In this document: piece after piece, positions 43,001 to 44,904 of the stretch
Position numbering within the stretch: the stretch's first letter is position 1
Layout: the number at the start of each line of letters is the position of its first letter
Assembly (NCBI GenBank): GCA_029964075.1
Contig: CM057144.1
Coordinates: forward strand, 4,239,281-4,303,280
Direction: 5' to 3'
Source of the DNA: Patiria pectinifera
Lineage: Eukaryota; Echinodermata; Asteroidea; Valvatida; Asterinidae
Length of the DNA stretch: 64,000 bases
Notes under the pieces: generated by a model
Seen by the model: only the letters and a program-made list of their open reading frames with translations
Database searches by the model: none
What the model was told of the DNA's origin: nothing
Position numbers and translations under genes: made by a program

Positions 43001-44722
43001 TTTATACTCCGATTACTCGGAGTCGGAATAGAACCGAAGCCCGCGGCCCGTCGGTCGGTCCATTGCATAACCACGGAACTATAAATTACACAGCAAATGT
43101 ACACATAATATGAAATTCGGGGACTAGGAATTCTTCAATCATGTCAATTGGAACACCTACCTCTGCCGTCATGGCCGTGCGACGTCCTTCGTCGAAAACA
43201 TATCGACATGTGTCAGACAACAATCACAACAAGCATAGCACATGTAGCATGACATTTGACAAGTGTACACGTGTTCGAAACTAACTGCGCGCGCCGCGCT
43301 GGAAATGAGTGCGCCCTCTATTGTTAAAATTTGACTAGGCAATACCGTTTGGCGCAACCTCGTCCCCAGGGTGTCGAGCAGTACGCGCCCACTGGATATG
43401 TTTGTATGCGGTGTCTGGGGTAAAAACAGAGTCATTTCGTAAGCAGCACGCACGGCGTGAGTTAGACGAATGATCGCGAAAACACGTACTGCACGTTGTG
43501 AATATAAAGCACCGCACGATAAAAAATTTACTAGCAATTTGCGGTATCCAATACCGTTTGGCGGTTTTGAGACATCATCTTTCATTGAAAAAAAAAAACC
43601 TTTTTCATTTCATGGCTACGGCGACGCGCGCGCATACCAGAAACCGGAGACTTTTTTGGGGGGCCTAAAGTACGCCTTTTGTTTCTAAATAATTTTAGGC
43701 CTAAACCTACCTGTATCTGGTGCATTTAAAATCAAAGTCTACACAAGTTGTGTAGTACGTCTGAGTACAGGTGTGTTTGCAGGCGAGGGCCCTGGATGTG
43801 GAGAAACAGAAATTAGTAAACATACCCGTGTTGAAATACTAAAATATAAAAATAATAAAAATATTAAAAACACGGAAAAAAAAGGAGAATTGGATTCTGT
43901 AGACCTCATTAATGCACCAAACCTACACAGCTTTTTTTTTAATATTTGGACAAAATCTGGAACCATCCTCAATCCTACAAAATCCTCCAATTGCCACCAA
44001 AATTGGATTCAGCTTCAATCAGGGGCGTAAATCCGGGGGAGGAGGATAGGGGTATTTAACCCCTTTTGGACCAGGGGGATGGGCTATTGAATCATCCCCC
44101 CCCCCCCCCACCACCACCACCACTTTTTCGTGATGAGAAAAAAAACGCGGATTGCGAGGTATTTTTTGATTATCCCCGATTAAATTGTATTCAATAGCAC
44201 TGTTTTCGTTTTGCTACAAGAACGCACACCTTTTTTTGTGATCCGATGACAGAACTTTAAAACGGTGGTTGTGTTTAAAATTCCGTAACTTGAAAAGTAC
44301 ATGGGTGATGTGAATGATTCTTGTACTAAAAGAAAGCTTATGGATTGGGCTTTCATATTCTAGATTTGGAAAGTGCTACATGCAGAACTTCACTAAAACA
44401 ATAGTCCCGATATTAGGGTTTCGCTTTTTTTTACCCACCCATTTTGTCAACATGTATATTCTAAAACGTCTATTCACATCGCAAATGGCTCATAAAATTG
44501 AGAGGTTTCTGGTGATAAAAAGTACATGTACACTGAAATCGCTGTCCAAGCATCCCTCATAAAAAGCCGGTAGGGTAGTATTGATCTCAATGTGGTTTTG
44601 TTCCTCAGTAGCCGAGTTATTTGAAAATAACAACTGTGAACTCACTGCAAACAAGGCAACCTCGCTGTAAGGAGGATCAGCGCAGTTTCAATAGCAAGCA
44701 AGGTGTGTACTCTAGGGGCCAT
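1..44722 (-). CDS. Large multi-exon extracellular protein with EGF and FN3-like repeats (gene span, 3'-truncated by the window)
   Basis: The gene-level entry joins the 35 exons listed separately. All 34 junctions have GT donors and AG acceptors on the minus strand with compatible phases, and the joined frame has no stop over 6167 bases (about 2055 residues). Order: signal peptide (1-26), Cys-rich module (26-77), three EGF-like modules (77-193), an unrecognised region (193-680), then FN3-like repeats with the recurring pattern aromatic-W, D-x-E-S-G, Y-x-Y-x-V-x-A-N, SDGV-x-x-D-x-x-PP-x-x-G-x-V. Such repeat proteins are expanded in cnidarians, amphioxus and echinoderms and usually act at the cell surface or in matrix; ligand and role are unknown. 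The last exon seen ends in phase 2, so more exons lie below base 1. No membrane segment is visible in this part. The exon model is strong; the family name is descriptive only. Confidence 0.85.
1032..1221 (-). CDS. Exon 35: last exon in the window
   Basis: Residues 1993-2056. NLNLVPGLTYYVTVTACNAA then SVTSDGVMVDDSPPIAGRVY and GAGDISYQSS. The acceptor is ATTCATTTGCAG and the donor GTGATT, phase 1 to 2. The phase-2 end shows that the reading frame goes on into an exon below base 1. Confidence 0.86.
1666..1942 (-). CDS. Exon 34: VDASPPLAGQV linker and next unit
   Basis: Residues 1901-1993. AINTVGLITLKSYGAFTVDA-SPPLAGQVLDGNP, then AFWEGFHDPHSAIVGYSWRA and CSGCSDVIPEQHVGLDIY. The acceptor is CGTTATTTTCAG and the donor GTAAGT, phase 0 to 1. 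Two cysteines (TCSGC) sit where AVGSxPG is in other units. Confidence 0.87.
2042..2836. mobile_element. Old dispersed element carrying a TTAA-type MITE
   Basis: The stretches around 2042-2105 and 2464-2836 match 24075-24655 (shared landmarks GTGATAACACGCA, CGCCTCCGGGTGACGTCTA, GGTTTCGGCAAGAAAT). Between them, about 2107-2463 belongs to another family whose end reads ATGATGGACTGGACCTTTAA. The second copy at 24.15 kb lacks that insert. Confidence 0.6.
2882..3062 (-). CDS. Exon 33: FN3-like core (WENVFSDQESGVVYYEWAVG)
   Basis: Residues 1840-1900. The core is followed by SHPGHADIMPFTEESTEIGV and EGHSYFISVK. The acceptor is AATTTCTTTCAG and the donor GTAAGC, phase 2 to 0. This is the most complete copy of the W / D-x-ESG / AVGSxPGxxDI pattern. 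Confidence 0.87.
3203..3790. mobile_element. MITE with about 30-bp terminal inverted repeats (AGTCACACATTCAC)
   Basis: The left end GCCCCAGTCACACATTCACG is mirrored at the right by TGTGAATGTGTGACTCGGGC. About 590 bases, no open frame of note. Its right end is about 20 bases inside the intron from the exon 32 donor. Confidence 0.7.
3811..3949 (-). CDS. Exon 32: IDTSPP linker
   Basis: Residues 1794-1840. TDFVGLSSQAISDVIVIDTS-PP, then IGGSFIRSTTSISA. The acceptor is TATCCCCCACCAG and the donor GTACAA, phase 1 to 2. The inverted-repeat element at about 3203-3790 ends roughly 20 bases past the donor. Confidence 0.86.
4158..4825. repeat. 132-bp tandem repeat, five units
   Basis: GCACGGCCTGACCGCAC recurs near 4161, 4293, 4425, 4560 and 4693. 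Units contain a hairpin (GAAGTTCCATTCCACGGTGA against AATAGAACTTCCATTGCA). The flanks (ACATGTCATTGAATTATT, CATCTGATTGGTTG) match the hairpin family at 9.8-10.3 kb, so this is an internally expanded copy of that family. The open frames in it are repeat artefacts. Confidence 0.85.
5530..6020. mobile_element. Palindromic TA-target MITE, copy A (decayed)
   Basis: Shares CTTTCTTTCAGTACAAGAATC, GTTCTGTCCACGGATCA and the ACTCAACCTGTA right end with the copies at 26770, 44205 and 49171. The left end is degraded. Confidence 0.6.
6180..6714 (-). repeat. Tandem array duplicating the donor edge of exon 31 (about 108-bp unit)
   Basis: Plus-strand GTAGCGTAATACTT occurs about every 108 bases (near 6200, 6308, 6412, 6522, 6630) before the true exon copy near 6725. 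Each unit contains the exon end coding VIVHSLRLQNGHKYYATVR (with small changes), the GTTAGGAATAG donor and a spacer made of the short repeat TTTACGCCCA. The array lies on the intron side of the exon, so it supplies five extra donors but no acceptor. Confidence 0.88.
6715..6831 (-). CDS. Exon 31: full-length founder of the donor-edge array
   Basis: Residues 1755-1794: SMRGGGDVKEFTRVGITNGV then HSLRLQNGHKYYATVR. The acceptor is CGTCTTTCAG and the donor GTTAGG, phase 1 at both ends. It completes 'AIG-SxxGGxDVxxFTxVG' with exon 30 and continues into exon 32 as ATVRATDFVGL. Its last about 58 bases and donor are repeated five times downstream. Confidence 0.86.
7055..7160 (-). CDS. Exon 30: FN3-like core (SSSSELVLQWESF)
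   Basis: Residues 1720-1755. SSSSELVLQWESFTDIEEHS then GIKYYEYAIG. The acceptor is TTTGTCCTGACAG and the donor GTAGGA, phase 0 to 1. A nearer AG (TTCTTCAG before TGGGAG) would also be in frame and remove nine residues, but would drop the strand before the core W. Confidence 0.85.
7703..7914 (-). CDS. Exon 29: final strand and IDTTPPTPG linker
   Basis: Residues 1649-1719. Contains REFVNVPNLVLAHGMRYRIC, then SSCSDGVVIDTTPPTPGSVW and DQHQTYQ. The donor is GTAAAT and the acceptor TTGTCATGCATGTAG (other AGs follow within 6 bases but break phase). Phase 1 to 0. Confidence 0.86.
8560..8775 (-). CDS. Exon 28: FN3-like unit (SSTSSLSAVW)
   Basis: Residues 1577-1649. EVNIEQNANWPEPDKNYISS then TSSLSAVWPTL, AYTWAAILDTGSSAFGNLDD and CDHPRAKACGET. 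The acceptor is TTTTTTGGAACAG and the donor GTAGGA, symmetric phase 1. Two cysteines near the end may pair. Confidence 0.85.
9640..10345. repeat. Cluster of hairpin elements with GGCGAAGCC-type cores
   Basis: Three adjacent units share ATTATTTGTTTTAT-type edges. They have inverted arms around CGAGGCGAAGCCGAGTGG (near 9930) or related cores at 9750 and 10225. The arms differ in sequence between units while the core and edges are conserved. No coding capacity. Confidence 0.6.
10594..12026 (+). mobile_element. tRNA-derived SINE split by a hAT insertion
   Basis: An A-box-like TGGTCCAATGGTTACG and a B box GGGTTCGAATCCTG lie at 10606-10660. The body continues at 11697 (GGCACTTTACC, AGAGAAGGGGTTTGCCC) and ends in GCGCTATATAAG plus an ATT tail near 12026. 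The insert at 10677-11688 separates head and body. Confidence 0.8.
10677..11688. mobile_element. Non-autonomous hAT element inside a SINE
   Basis: Terminal inverted repeats CAGAGTTGTAA / TTACAACTCTG are flanked by a perfect 8-bp target duplication GAACCTGG (10669-10676 and 11689-11696), diagnostic of hAT. Both subterminal regions are made of GACTCGACTCGAGTC repeats in opposite order. The middle (10.9-11.4 kb) has no transposase frame. Confidence 0.85.
12143..12308 (-). CDS. Exon 27: FN3-like final strand
   Basis: Residues 1522-1577. LDVCLRLSVRGYNKAGLSSI is the 'V-x-x-x-N-x-AG-L' strand, followed by TEIVDCDDASLVV in place of the usual DxxPP linker. The acceptor is TTTTCACTTTAG and the donor GTAAGT, phase 0 to 1. 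The following intron (3.4 kb) is the longest repeat-packed intron of the 5' half of this region. Confidence 0.85.
12653..12943 (-). CDS. Exon 26: SDGFWVLSQPP linker and next FN3-like unit
   Basis: Residues 1425-1521. VQFCHVSVCFQPIVSDGFWV leads into LSQPPEVGQVTVG, then EISVVFQPFAHD and MDFYEWSIAEDGSDGALL. The donor is GTGAGT. Two acceptors 6 bases apart (TGTGTTAG and GTTCAG) are both in phase 0; I give the outer. The D in D-x-x-PP is replaced by L. Confidence 0.82.
13278..13725. mobile_element. Probable hAT-like MITE with ACGGGTA subterminal repeats
   Basis: Ends TAGGGGTGTGCGTTTAC and GTAATGCACAGCCCTA are inverted. The left part has ACGGGTAxCCGGTTACCCG repeats. The flanking target duplication is not clear. 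Confidence 0.5.
13741..14035 (+). mobile_element. tRNA-derived SINE
   Basis: The head GTCATGGCCGAGCAGTTAAG resembles a Ser/Leu tRNA A-box region. The body AAGCAAGACACTTAACCATT and AGAGAAGGGGTTTGCCC is shared with the 11.7-kb SINE. It ends in a GGAA tract. Confidence 0.7.
14100..14218 (-). CDS. Exon 25: FN3-like core (DETSTVEW)
   Basis: Residues 1385-1424: DETSTVEWITLLDGQDLGMA then FQHVQAGSGLHSGAHYRSK. The acceptor is TTTTTTTTACACAG and the donor GTAGCT, phase 1 to 0. The end L-x-S-G-x-H-Y is the strand-F start, completed by VQFCHVSVCF of exon 26. Confidence 0.84.
14349..14867. mobile_element. Inverted-repeat MITE (AGGGACCGTGACCATTCAGCC ends)
   Basis: The left end AGGGACCGTGACCATTCAG and GGTATGAAAAGGGCCCCCC mirror GGGGGGCCCTTTTCATACC and CTGAATGGTCACGGTCCCT at the right. 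About 520 bases within intron 24. Confidence 0.75.
15030..15065 (-). CDS. Exon 24: 36-base microexon
   Basis: Residues 1373-1385, AQEIIMSLRWLAD with both end codons split. The acceptor is GGAAAGCAG and the donor GTAAGT, symmetric phase 1. A better-looking acceptor 13 bases upstream (TATATTTAG) would give LRKAAQEIIMS but does not fit the phase-1 donor of exon 23. The donor and core are secure, the acceptor less so. Confidence 0.65.
15232..15411 (-). CDS. Exon 23: full-length member of the acceptor-edge array
   Basis: Residues 1313-1373. Contains SLPSGLSHHTSVAEQPCQDD, ITYQSSTSDISARWTIPE and VLWAVEQEIEVNL. The acceptor CTCCTTGCAG lies at 15413-15412 and the donor is GTAAAC, symmetric phase 1. 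Eight upstream copies of its first about 120 bases carry equally strong acceptors, so which acceptor is used is uncertain; this copy is the only one followed by the complete exon and its donor. Confidence 0.8.
15412..16790 (-). repeat. Tandem array duplicating the acceptor edge of exon 23 (about 168-bp unit)
   Basis: Plus-strand GACACTGCAAG marks (the acceptor) occur near 15408, 15574, 15761, 15928, 16088, 16258, 16426, 16590 and 16757, so nine units spaced 160-187 including the real exon. Each unit holds a pyrimidine tract (CTTGCCTCCTCCTTGCAG), the start of the exon (VSxPSGxSHHSSVAxQPCQD, then ITYQSS) and W-TI. After that it diverges into a Leu/Ser/Pro-rich run instead of the exon 3' half. 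No donor is visible within units. The unit at 16.7 kb has a stop at the W position. Confidence 0.88.
16929..17067 (-). CDS. Exon 22: FN3-like final strand and divergent linker
   Basis: Residues 1267-1313: TYFVTVRANSEAGSVTVTSD then GVRVIQEGQVLEGAVIKDGL. The SDGV motif is kept but the usual D-x-x-PP is replaced by IQEG. The acceptor is GCTTTCTCAACAG and the donor GTAAGA, phase 0 to 1. The exon borders the upstream side of the exon 23 array. Confidence 0.85.
17430..18020. mobile_element. Fold-back element in intron 21
   Basis: A 38-base arm at 17582-17620 (GGCGATTCACAATGCAGTGC...) is exactly inverted at 17898-17937. Outer arms are weaker (GAATGCACGCTCC against ATGTGCGTTCCAAG). The outer limits are approximate. 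Confidence 0.6.
18475..18675 (-). CDS. Exon 21: FN3-like core (ISARWFGFEHPHLDIDYEIAVG)
   Basis: Residues 1200-1266. The acceptor is CGTCACATCAG and the donor GTAAGT, phase 0 both ends. Contains TTSISARWFGFEHPHLDIDY followed by EIAVGSGGGATDVSGGFISV, the W core and the 'AVGS-x-x-G-x-T-D-V' turn of the repeat. Confidence 0.86.
18785..19435. mobile_element. hAT-like MITE rich in CGGGTCGGGT repeats
   Basis: Ends TAATGTTGTGCAAACCCGAC and GTCGGGTTG...TGCACATCACTA are inverted. The flanks TTAAGGAC and TTATGGAC match in 7 of 8 bases as the target duplication. About 145 bases at the left end, including host flank, are tandemly duplicated (18756 and 18900). Confidence 0.7.
19535..19818 (-). CDS. Exon 20: FN3-like end, LDVAPP linker
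   Basis: Residues 1105-1199. Contains GSTPGGAETLPF, CSSRTSCAAFSLADLDW, HEYYVSVRAQNGAGLATVG and LGVVLDVAPPGEQVNVDFG. The acceptor is CCTCATTCCAG and the donor GTATGT, phase 1 to 0. Its first codon is split with exon 19 (AI-G-STPGG), matching 'YxxAIGSxPGG' in the other units. Confidence 0.87.
20282..21119 (-). repeat. Five tandem partial copies of exon 19 (about 168-bp unit)
   Basis: The copies begin (plus-strand TGACTCACCG, the donor) near 20282, 20451, 20620, 20788 and 20952, spacing 164-169, with the founder at 21120. Each retains the region coding VSVHVEDEYLIT-WGDSGF, the acidic D-x-EDTSLRYQVAIG tail and the GTGAGTCAA donor, without stops. The linker section is shortened and frame-shifted: ATTGGTCCAAAGTGCCCCGC replaces the VVDTT codons. 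A potential acceptor (CATATTAG or CATGTTAG) precedes about 108 open bases, phase 1 to 1. Copies are nearly identical, so they are recent or homogenised. Confidence 0.9.
21128..21278 (-). CDS. Exon 19: full-length founder of the partial-exon array
   Basis: Residues 1055-1105: VIGPIVVDTTPPMFVGSV, then HLIAEWGDSGFIDAEDISLR and YQVAIG. The acceptor is TATCCTTGCAG and the donor GTGAGT, phase 0 to 1. It is the only copy in the 20.28-21.28 kb array with a good acceptor and the complete VVDTTPP linker; five more copies of its 3' two thirds follow downstream. Any of the six donors could in principle splice to exon 20. Confidence 0.85.
21350..21800. repeat. Hairpin element with CGGCCTTCGGCCTCG core
   Basis: Arms around 21665-21700 and 21720-21775 (GTCTGTGTCCCACATACCAC inverted) flank the core. 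The outer arms (GTGGAACA...TGTTCCAC) also pair. Similar in plan to the 9.6-10.3 and 37.5-38.7 kb clusters. Confidence 0.6.
21987..22598. mobile_element. MITE of the GCGACGCGT family, copy 1
   Basis: The left end AGCACCAGATTTCATGAAAC is inverted at the right as TTCGTGTAATCAGGTGCTGG. Subterminal regions are rich in CGACGCGTCGC-type palindromes. Copies 2 and 3 are at 31789 and 41983. Confidence 0.75.
22722..22931 (-). CDS. Exon 18: FN3-like unit (ISWSGEDAESSIYDYEVG)
   Basis: Residues 985-1054. The W-x-x-x-D-x-E-S-x-I-x-x-Y core is followed by GSVLHLTVLAINKAQMSTSK, the final strand. The acceptor is GTGTCTGACAG and the donor GTTTGT, phase 0 both ends. It joins exon 19 to give SK-VIGPIVVDTTPP, completing the linker. 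Confidence 0.86.
23023..23400. repeat. 42-bp minisatellite, about eight units
   Basis: The unit is AGCCTAATCTAGCTCCAATC plus CAAGCACAGACCAACCCAGT and a T pair. Units differ by single bases. Lies between exons 17 and 18. Confidence 0.9.
23473..23617 (-). CDS. Exon 17: FN3-like middle segment
   Basis: Residues 936-984, AKAAMVDDLSVYPEMSG through LPTDKH. The acceptor is TCTTGCACACAG and the donor GTACGA, phase 2 to 0. One cysteine (DLDCLW). The intron after it is mostly the 42-base minisatellite at 23023-23400. Confidence 0.82.
24075..24655. mobile_element. Second copy of the 2-kb dispersed element, with a nested Tigger-like MITE
   Basis: Matches 2042-2836 on both sides of an insert. The insert (24188-24373) has ends CAGTCGAGTCTCGTTG and CACTAGAGTCGACTG with TA on both sides, as in pogo/Tigger elements. 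The copy at about 2504 lacks the insert. Confidence 0.7.
24798..25080 (+). mobile_element. tRNA-derived SINE with ATT tail
   Basis: Box A-like GTGGTCCAGTGGTTACGG, box B GGGTTCGAATCC, body GGGCAAGGCACTTTAC and an (ATT)n end. Head nearly identical to the SINE at 10.6 kb. Confidence 0.85.
25203..25477 (-). CDS. Exon 16: FN3-like end, IDTSPP linker, next unit
   Basis: Residues 845-936. Contains PGQYYVTVIAYNRALEPSEA, CSDGVVIDTSPPELTQIAIC and an Arg-rich FINEHRRKMELMN. The acceptor is CTTTCTTCAG and the donor GTAGGG, phase 0 to 2. The SDGVVIDTSPP string is the clearest copy of the repeat signature. Confidence 0.87.
25945..26151 (-). CDS. Exon 15: VDTSGPQAG linker and FN3-like first half
   Basis: Residues 776-844. 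Begins ITVDTSGPQAGVVHDGIRGS, then LSAHWEGFFDKESGVKFYQY. The acceptor is ATGAAATCACAG. The donor used is GTGACG at 25944-25943, weaker than most, chosen because it keeps phase 0 into exon 16; a second possible donor (GTCAGT) lies 72 bases further on and is also in phase 0. The end is therefore less certain than the body. Confidence 0.76.
26256..26757. mobile_element. MITE with TTAAAG...GTCCATCATTTG ends
   Basis: The left end AGTCCATCATTTGCAG is inverted at the right as AAATGATGGACTATATCTT. The TTAA-like flanks suggest a piggyBac-type target. Related copies are at 2107-2463 and 38948-39492. Confidence 0.65.
26770..27257. mobile_element. Palindromic TA-target MITE, copy B
   Basis: Ends CAGGGTGAGTTAAAAAA and TTTTTACTCACCCTA with TA on both sides. 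Centre GTTCTTTCAGCAAAACGAAA folds onto its inverted partner. Confidence 0.75.
27373..27543 (-). CDS. Exon 14: Cys cluster plus final FN3-like strands
   Basis: Residues 719-775. It opens with five closely spaced cysteines (DTEDCDPVSCMCVPVGDC), an insertion not found in the other repeats, then GAHDTDYFITLTVTNHARLL, the usual YxVTVxAxN strand. The acceptor is TTTTTTTCACAG and the donor GTAAGC, phase 0 at both ends. Confidence 0.85.
27780..28135. repeat. Fold-back repeat with poly-G/C ends
   Basis: TATGTGATGCGATCAAG and GTCGTTTGTCG at 27820-27858 are inverted at 28030-28080. Homopolymer G and C runs flank them. A related fragment is at 44040-44200. Confidence 0.55.
28497..28795 (-). mobile_element. 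tRNA-derived SINE (minus)
   Basis: On the minus strand a TGGCCTAGTGGTTAGG A box and GGTTCGAATCC B box (28728-28738 plus) are followed by a body with CTTGCCCCTCTCCACCC. Related partial copies are at 57400 and 57070. Confidence 0.8.
28833..28953 (-). CDS. Exon 13: FN3-like core with SGVRTIHW
   Basis: Residues 678-718. Starts VVFRTFDIHSGVRTIHWRLW, the D-x-x-S-G-[VI]-x-x-x-x-W core repeated in later units. The acceptor is CTTTCTGTCACAG and the donor GTGAGA, phase 2 to 0. The exon lies between a minus-strand SINE (28497-28795) and an (intronic) repeat stretch. Confidence 0.84.
29551..29917 (-). CDS. Exon 12: long ectodomain exon with first SSPP linker
   Basis: Residues 556-678, the longest exon here (367 bases). 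The acceptor is a T-run ending TTTTAG and the donor GTGAGA. It carries RFWVEARDLAGHFVRDSVLV followed by HTDSSPPVIEDFWL, the first clear instance of the linker that recurs through the protein, then NLAVHNSADLHEM. Phase 1 in, phase 2 out. Confidence 0.87.
30310..30595 (+). mobile_element. tRNA-derived SINE (GGCACAGTGG type)
   Basis: Head TTGGCACAGTGGTCATTTTCG, B box GGGTTCGATTCCTG, body with TTCCTCTGGGGTTTTCCTC. Body fragments recur at 36240-36350 and 36620-36960. Confidence 0.75.
30681..30974 (-). CDS. Exon 11: ends the FN3-like unit, begins the next segment
   Basis: Residues 458-556. It opens VYSIILTTVDNAGNTKLSRR, a final-strand signature close to 'YxVxVxAxDxAGN'. Then comes an acidic stretch (FFDDDPNDVTV) and a unit of unknown type (SNYVWLTSLGPDGG). 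The acceptor is AATATCTTTAG and the donor GTGAGT, symmetric phase 1. Confidence 0.85.
31789..32396. mobile_element. MITE of the GCGACGCGT family, copy 2
   Basis: Same ends as the 21987 copy (AGCACCAGATTTCATGAAAC; right end TTTTTGAAATCGGGCGCAGG) and similar length. Lies in intron 10. Confidence 0.7.
32514..32694 (-). CDS. Exon 10: FN3-like strand region (ATTSITW)
   Basis: Residues 398-458. Starts ATTSITWQGWADDLAGIKEY and ends FPHVG. The acceptor is TTTTTTTTCGAAG and the donor GTAGGT, phase 0 to 1. The aromatic after a TSI-x stretch followed by an acidic loop resembles strands B-C of the later repeats. The open frame running on above 32694 (to 33057) is intron. Confidence 0.84.
33608..34047. 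mobile_element. Mutator-like MITE next to exon 9
   Basis: Ends TAGCCTTTAGTCAAG and CTTGACTAAAGGCTA are perfect inverted repeats flanked by CGTCTGAAC / CGTCTGAGC, a 9-bp duplication with one mismatch. GC-rich, with an inner inverted pair (GCGCCTTTACCAT / ATGGTAAAGGCCC). Ends 19 bases from the exon 9 donor. Confidence 0.75.
34067..34280 (-). CDS. Exon 9: unclassified region
   Basis: Residues 326-397, from LRYDVEARNGGYLKLY to GNDVTTQ. The acceptor is TTTTATTACAG and the donor GTCAGA. Two cysteines (YHCVDVGSGC) probably form a small loop. Phase 2 in, phase 0 out. The right end of a Mutator-like repeat (33608-34047) lies only 19 bases past the donor. Confidence 0.83.
35197..35338 (-). CDS. Exon 8: unclassified region, Cys-containing
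   Basis: Residues 279-326. The acceptor is CATTCGTCAG and the donor GTAAGT. Contains GGTYSIASRTCSGAGSRL and TDLVTCEYEFSLNY, two cysteines likely paired. Enters in phase 1, leaves in phase 2. Function unknown; the composition is that of a beta-sandwich ectodomain. Confidence 0.82.
35852..36109 (-). CDS. Exon 7: start of the unclassified extracellular region
   Basis: Residues 193-279, GSGQAPVLSEH to SAVVN. The acceptor is TTTCCCTGAAG and the donor GTGAGT, phase 1 at both ends. No cysteines; Ser/Thr/Val-rich beta-type composition. I recognise no family. An alternative acceptor 7 bases further in (GGGCAG) would break the phase. Confidence 0.8.
36500..37000. repeat. Decayed repeat debris with poly-G/C and (AAT)n
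   Basis: G and C runs near 36670 and 36720, SINE-body fragments and an (AAT)n tract at 36966-36998. Nothing coding. Confidence 0.5.
37217..37321 (-). CDS. Exon 6: EGF-like module 3
   Basis: Residues 158-193. Six cysteines with the C-terminal CSCSSGFSGTDC loop typical of EGF. The acceptor is CATCACCAG. The donor GTCAGT is weaker than its neighbours but fits phase 1 and stops the frame reading into the intron. Symmetric phase 1. Last of the EGF-like run before the unclassified region. Confidence 0.83.
37450..38735. repeat. Three adjacent hairpin elements
   Basis: Repeats of CATGCATTTGCACACAAATA and CCAATACAAAATTGGTG-like stretches in alternating orientation, with GAGGCAAAGCCGAGTG (37913) as one core, and AAATATTTGTTTTAT-type edges. 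Same family as 9.6-10.6 kb. Confidence 0.6.
38758..38895 (-). CDS. Exon 5: EGF-like module 2
   Basis: Residues 112-158. The acceptor is ATATTCCAG and the donor GTAAGG, symmetric phase 1. Six cysteines: ECTSIDFC, VTC, QICQNC and a distant RQC. The spacing before the last cysteine (NGDYGTAIGAAYKKSADQRQ) is longer than in classic EGF, so it is EGF-like rather than canonical. It joins exon 4 through a split Glu codon. Confidence 0.85.
38948..39492. mobile_element. MITE with GTCCATCATTTG ends, copy 3
   Basis: Left TTAAAGGTACAGTCCATCAT, right AAATGATGGACTGTAGCTTCAA; shares GATGAAGTTTCAGCTCAGCT with the copies at 2107 and 26256. Confidence 0.7.
39740..40495. repeat. About 22-bp minisatellite (TTGTGACTGGACTTGTGATT)
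   Basis: More than 30 diverged units of TTGTGACTGGACTTGTGATT plus CC over about 750 bases in intron 4. Spacing varies in steps of 11, suggesting an 11-base sub-unit. Confidence 0.88.
40655..40759 (-). CDS. Exon 4: EGF-like module 1
   Basis: Residues 77-112. The acceptor is CTTTTCAG and the donor GTAGGC, phase 1 at both ends, the usual symmetric EGF exon. Six cysteines include CPNGGTC and CNSGYYSPRC, a laminin/EGF-like spacing. A typical shuffled extracellular module; calcium-binding residues (D-x-N/D-E) are not evident. Confidence 0.88.
41394..41464 (-). CDS. Exon 3: Cys-rich N-terminal module, second half
   Basis: Residues 53-77. The acceptor is TACTGTAG and the donor GTAAGT. The peptide has DVDCWFCCDGWTG and ends TGCDT; the CDGWTG stretch resembles the last loop of EGF modules. 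Enters in phase 2, leaves in phase 1. Only 71 bases long, supported by the perfect phase match on both sides. Confidence 0.82.
41983..42630. mobile_element. MITE of the GCGACGCGT family, copy 3
   Basis: Left CCCGATTTCACGAAACTCAT, right TTCGTGAAATCGGGTGCTGG. The best preserved ends of the three copies. Confidence 0.75.
43711..43791 (-). CDS. Exon 2: Cys-rich N-terminal module, first half
   Basis: Residues 26-53. The acceptor is CACATCCAG and the donor GTAGGT. It contains ACKHTCTQTYYTTC and FKC, four cysteines in a pattern I do not assign to a named domain. Phase 2 at both ends. With exon 3 it makes an eight-cysteine module directly after the signal peptide. Confidence 0.85.
44205..44443. mobile_element. 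Palindromic TA-target MITE, copy C (half)
   Basis: Contains the TTCGTTTTGCTACAAGAACG centre and the right arm to TTTTTACCCACC, matching copies at 26770 and 49171. The left arm is missing. Confidence 0.6.
44646..44722 (-). CDS. Exon 1: start codon and signal peptide
   Basis: The ATG at 44722-44720 lies in a GGTCATGG context, 8 bases after an acceptor (TTATTCACCAG), so the exon itself is about 44646-44730. It encodes residues 1-26: a short basic start (MAPRVH), a hydrophobic core (LLAIETALILLTA) and a small-residue end, a typical signal peptide. The donor is GTGAGT at 44645-44644, phase 2. Joining to exon 2 gives Q-ALACKHTC, so the mature protein begins at the Cys-rich module. Confidence 0.85.
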
Positions 44723-44904
44723 GACCGCACCTGGTGAATAAAAAAAAAGGATTAAAATTAAGCTGAAGCTTGTAGTTGAACCATATCGGTTTGTTTATCA
44801 TCAAATAAACGACAAAGGTAAATTAATTCGATGATTTGTAATGAAATGCCGTATCCTCTCCGAGCGATCCCCGTTTGCTACAGGTTTTCAGCATTGCTAT
44901 AATG

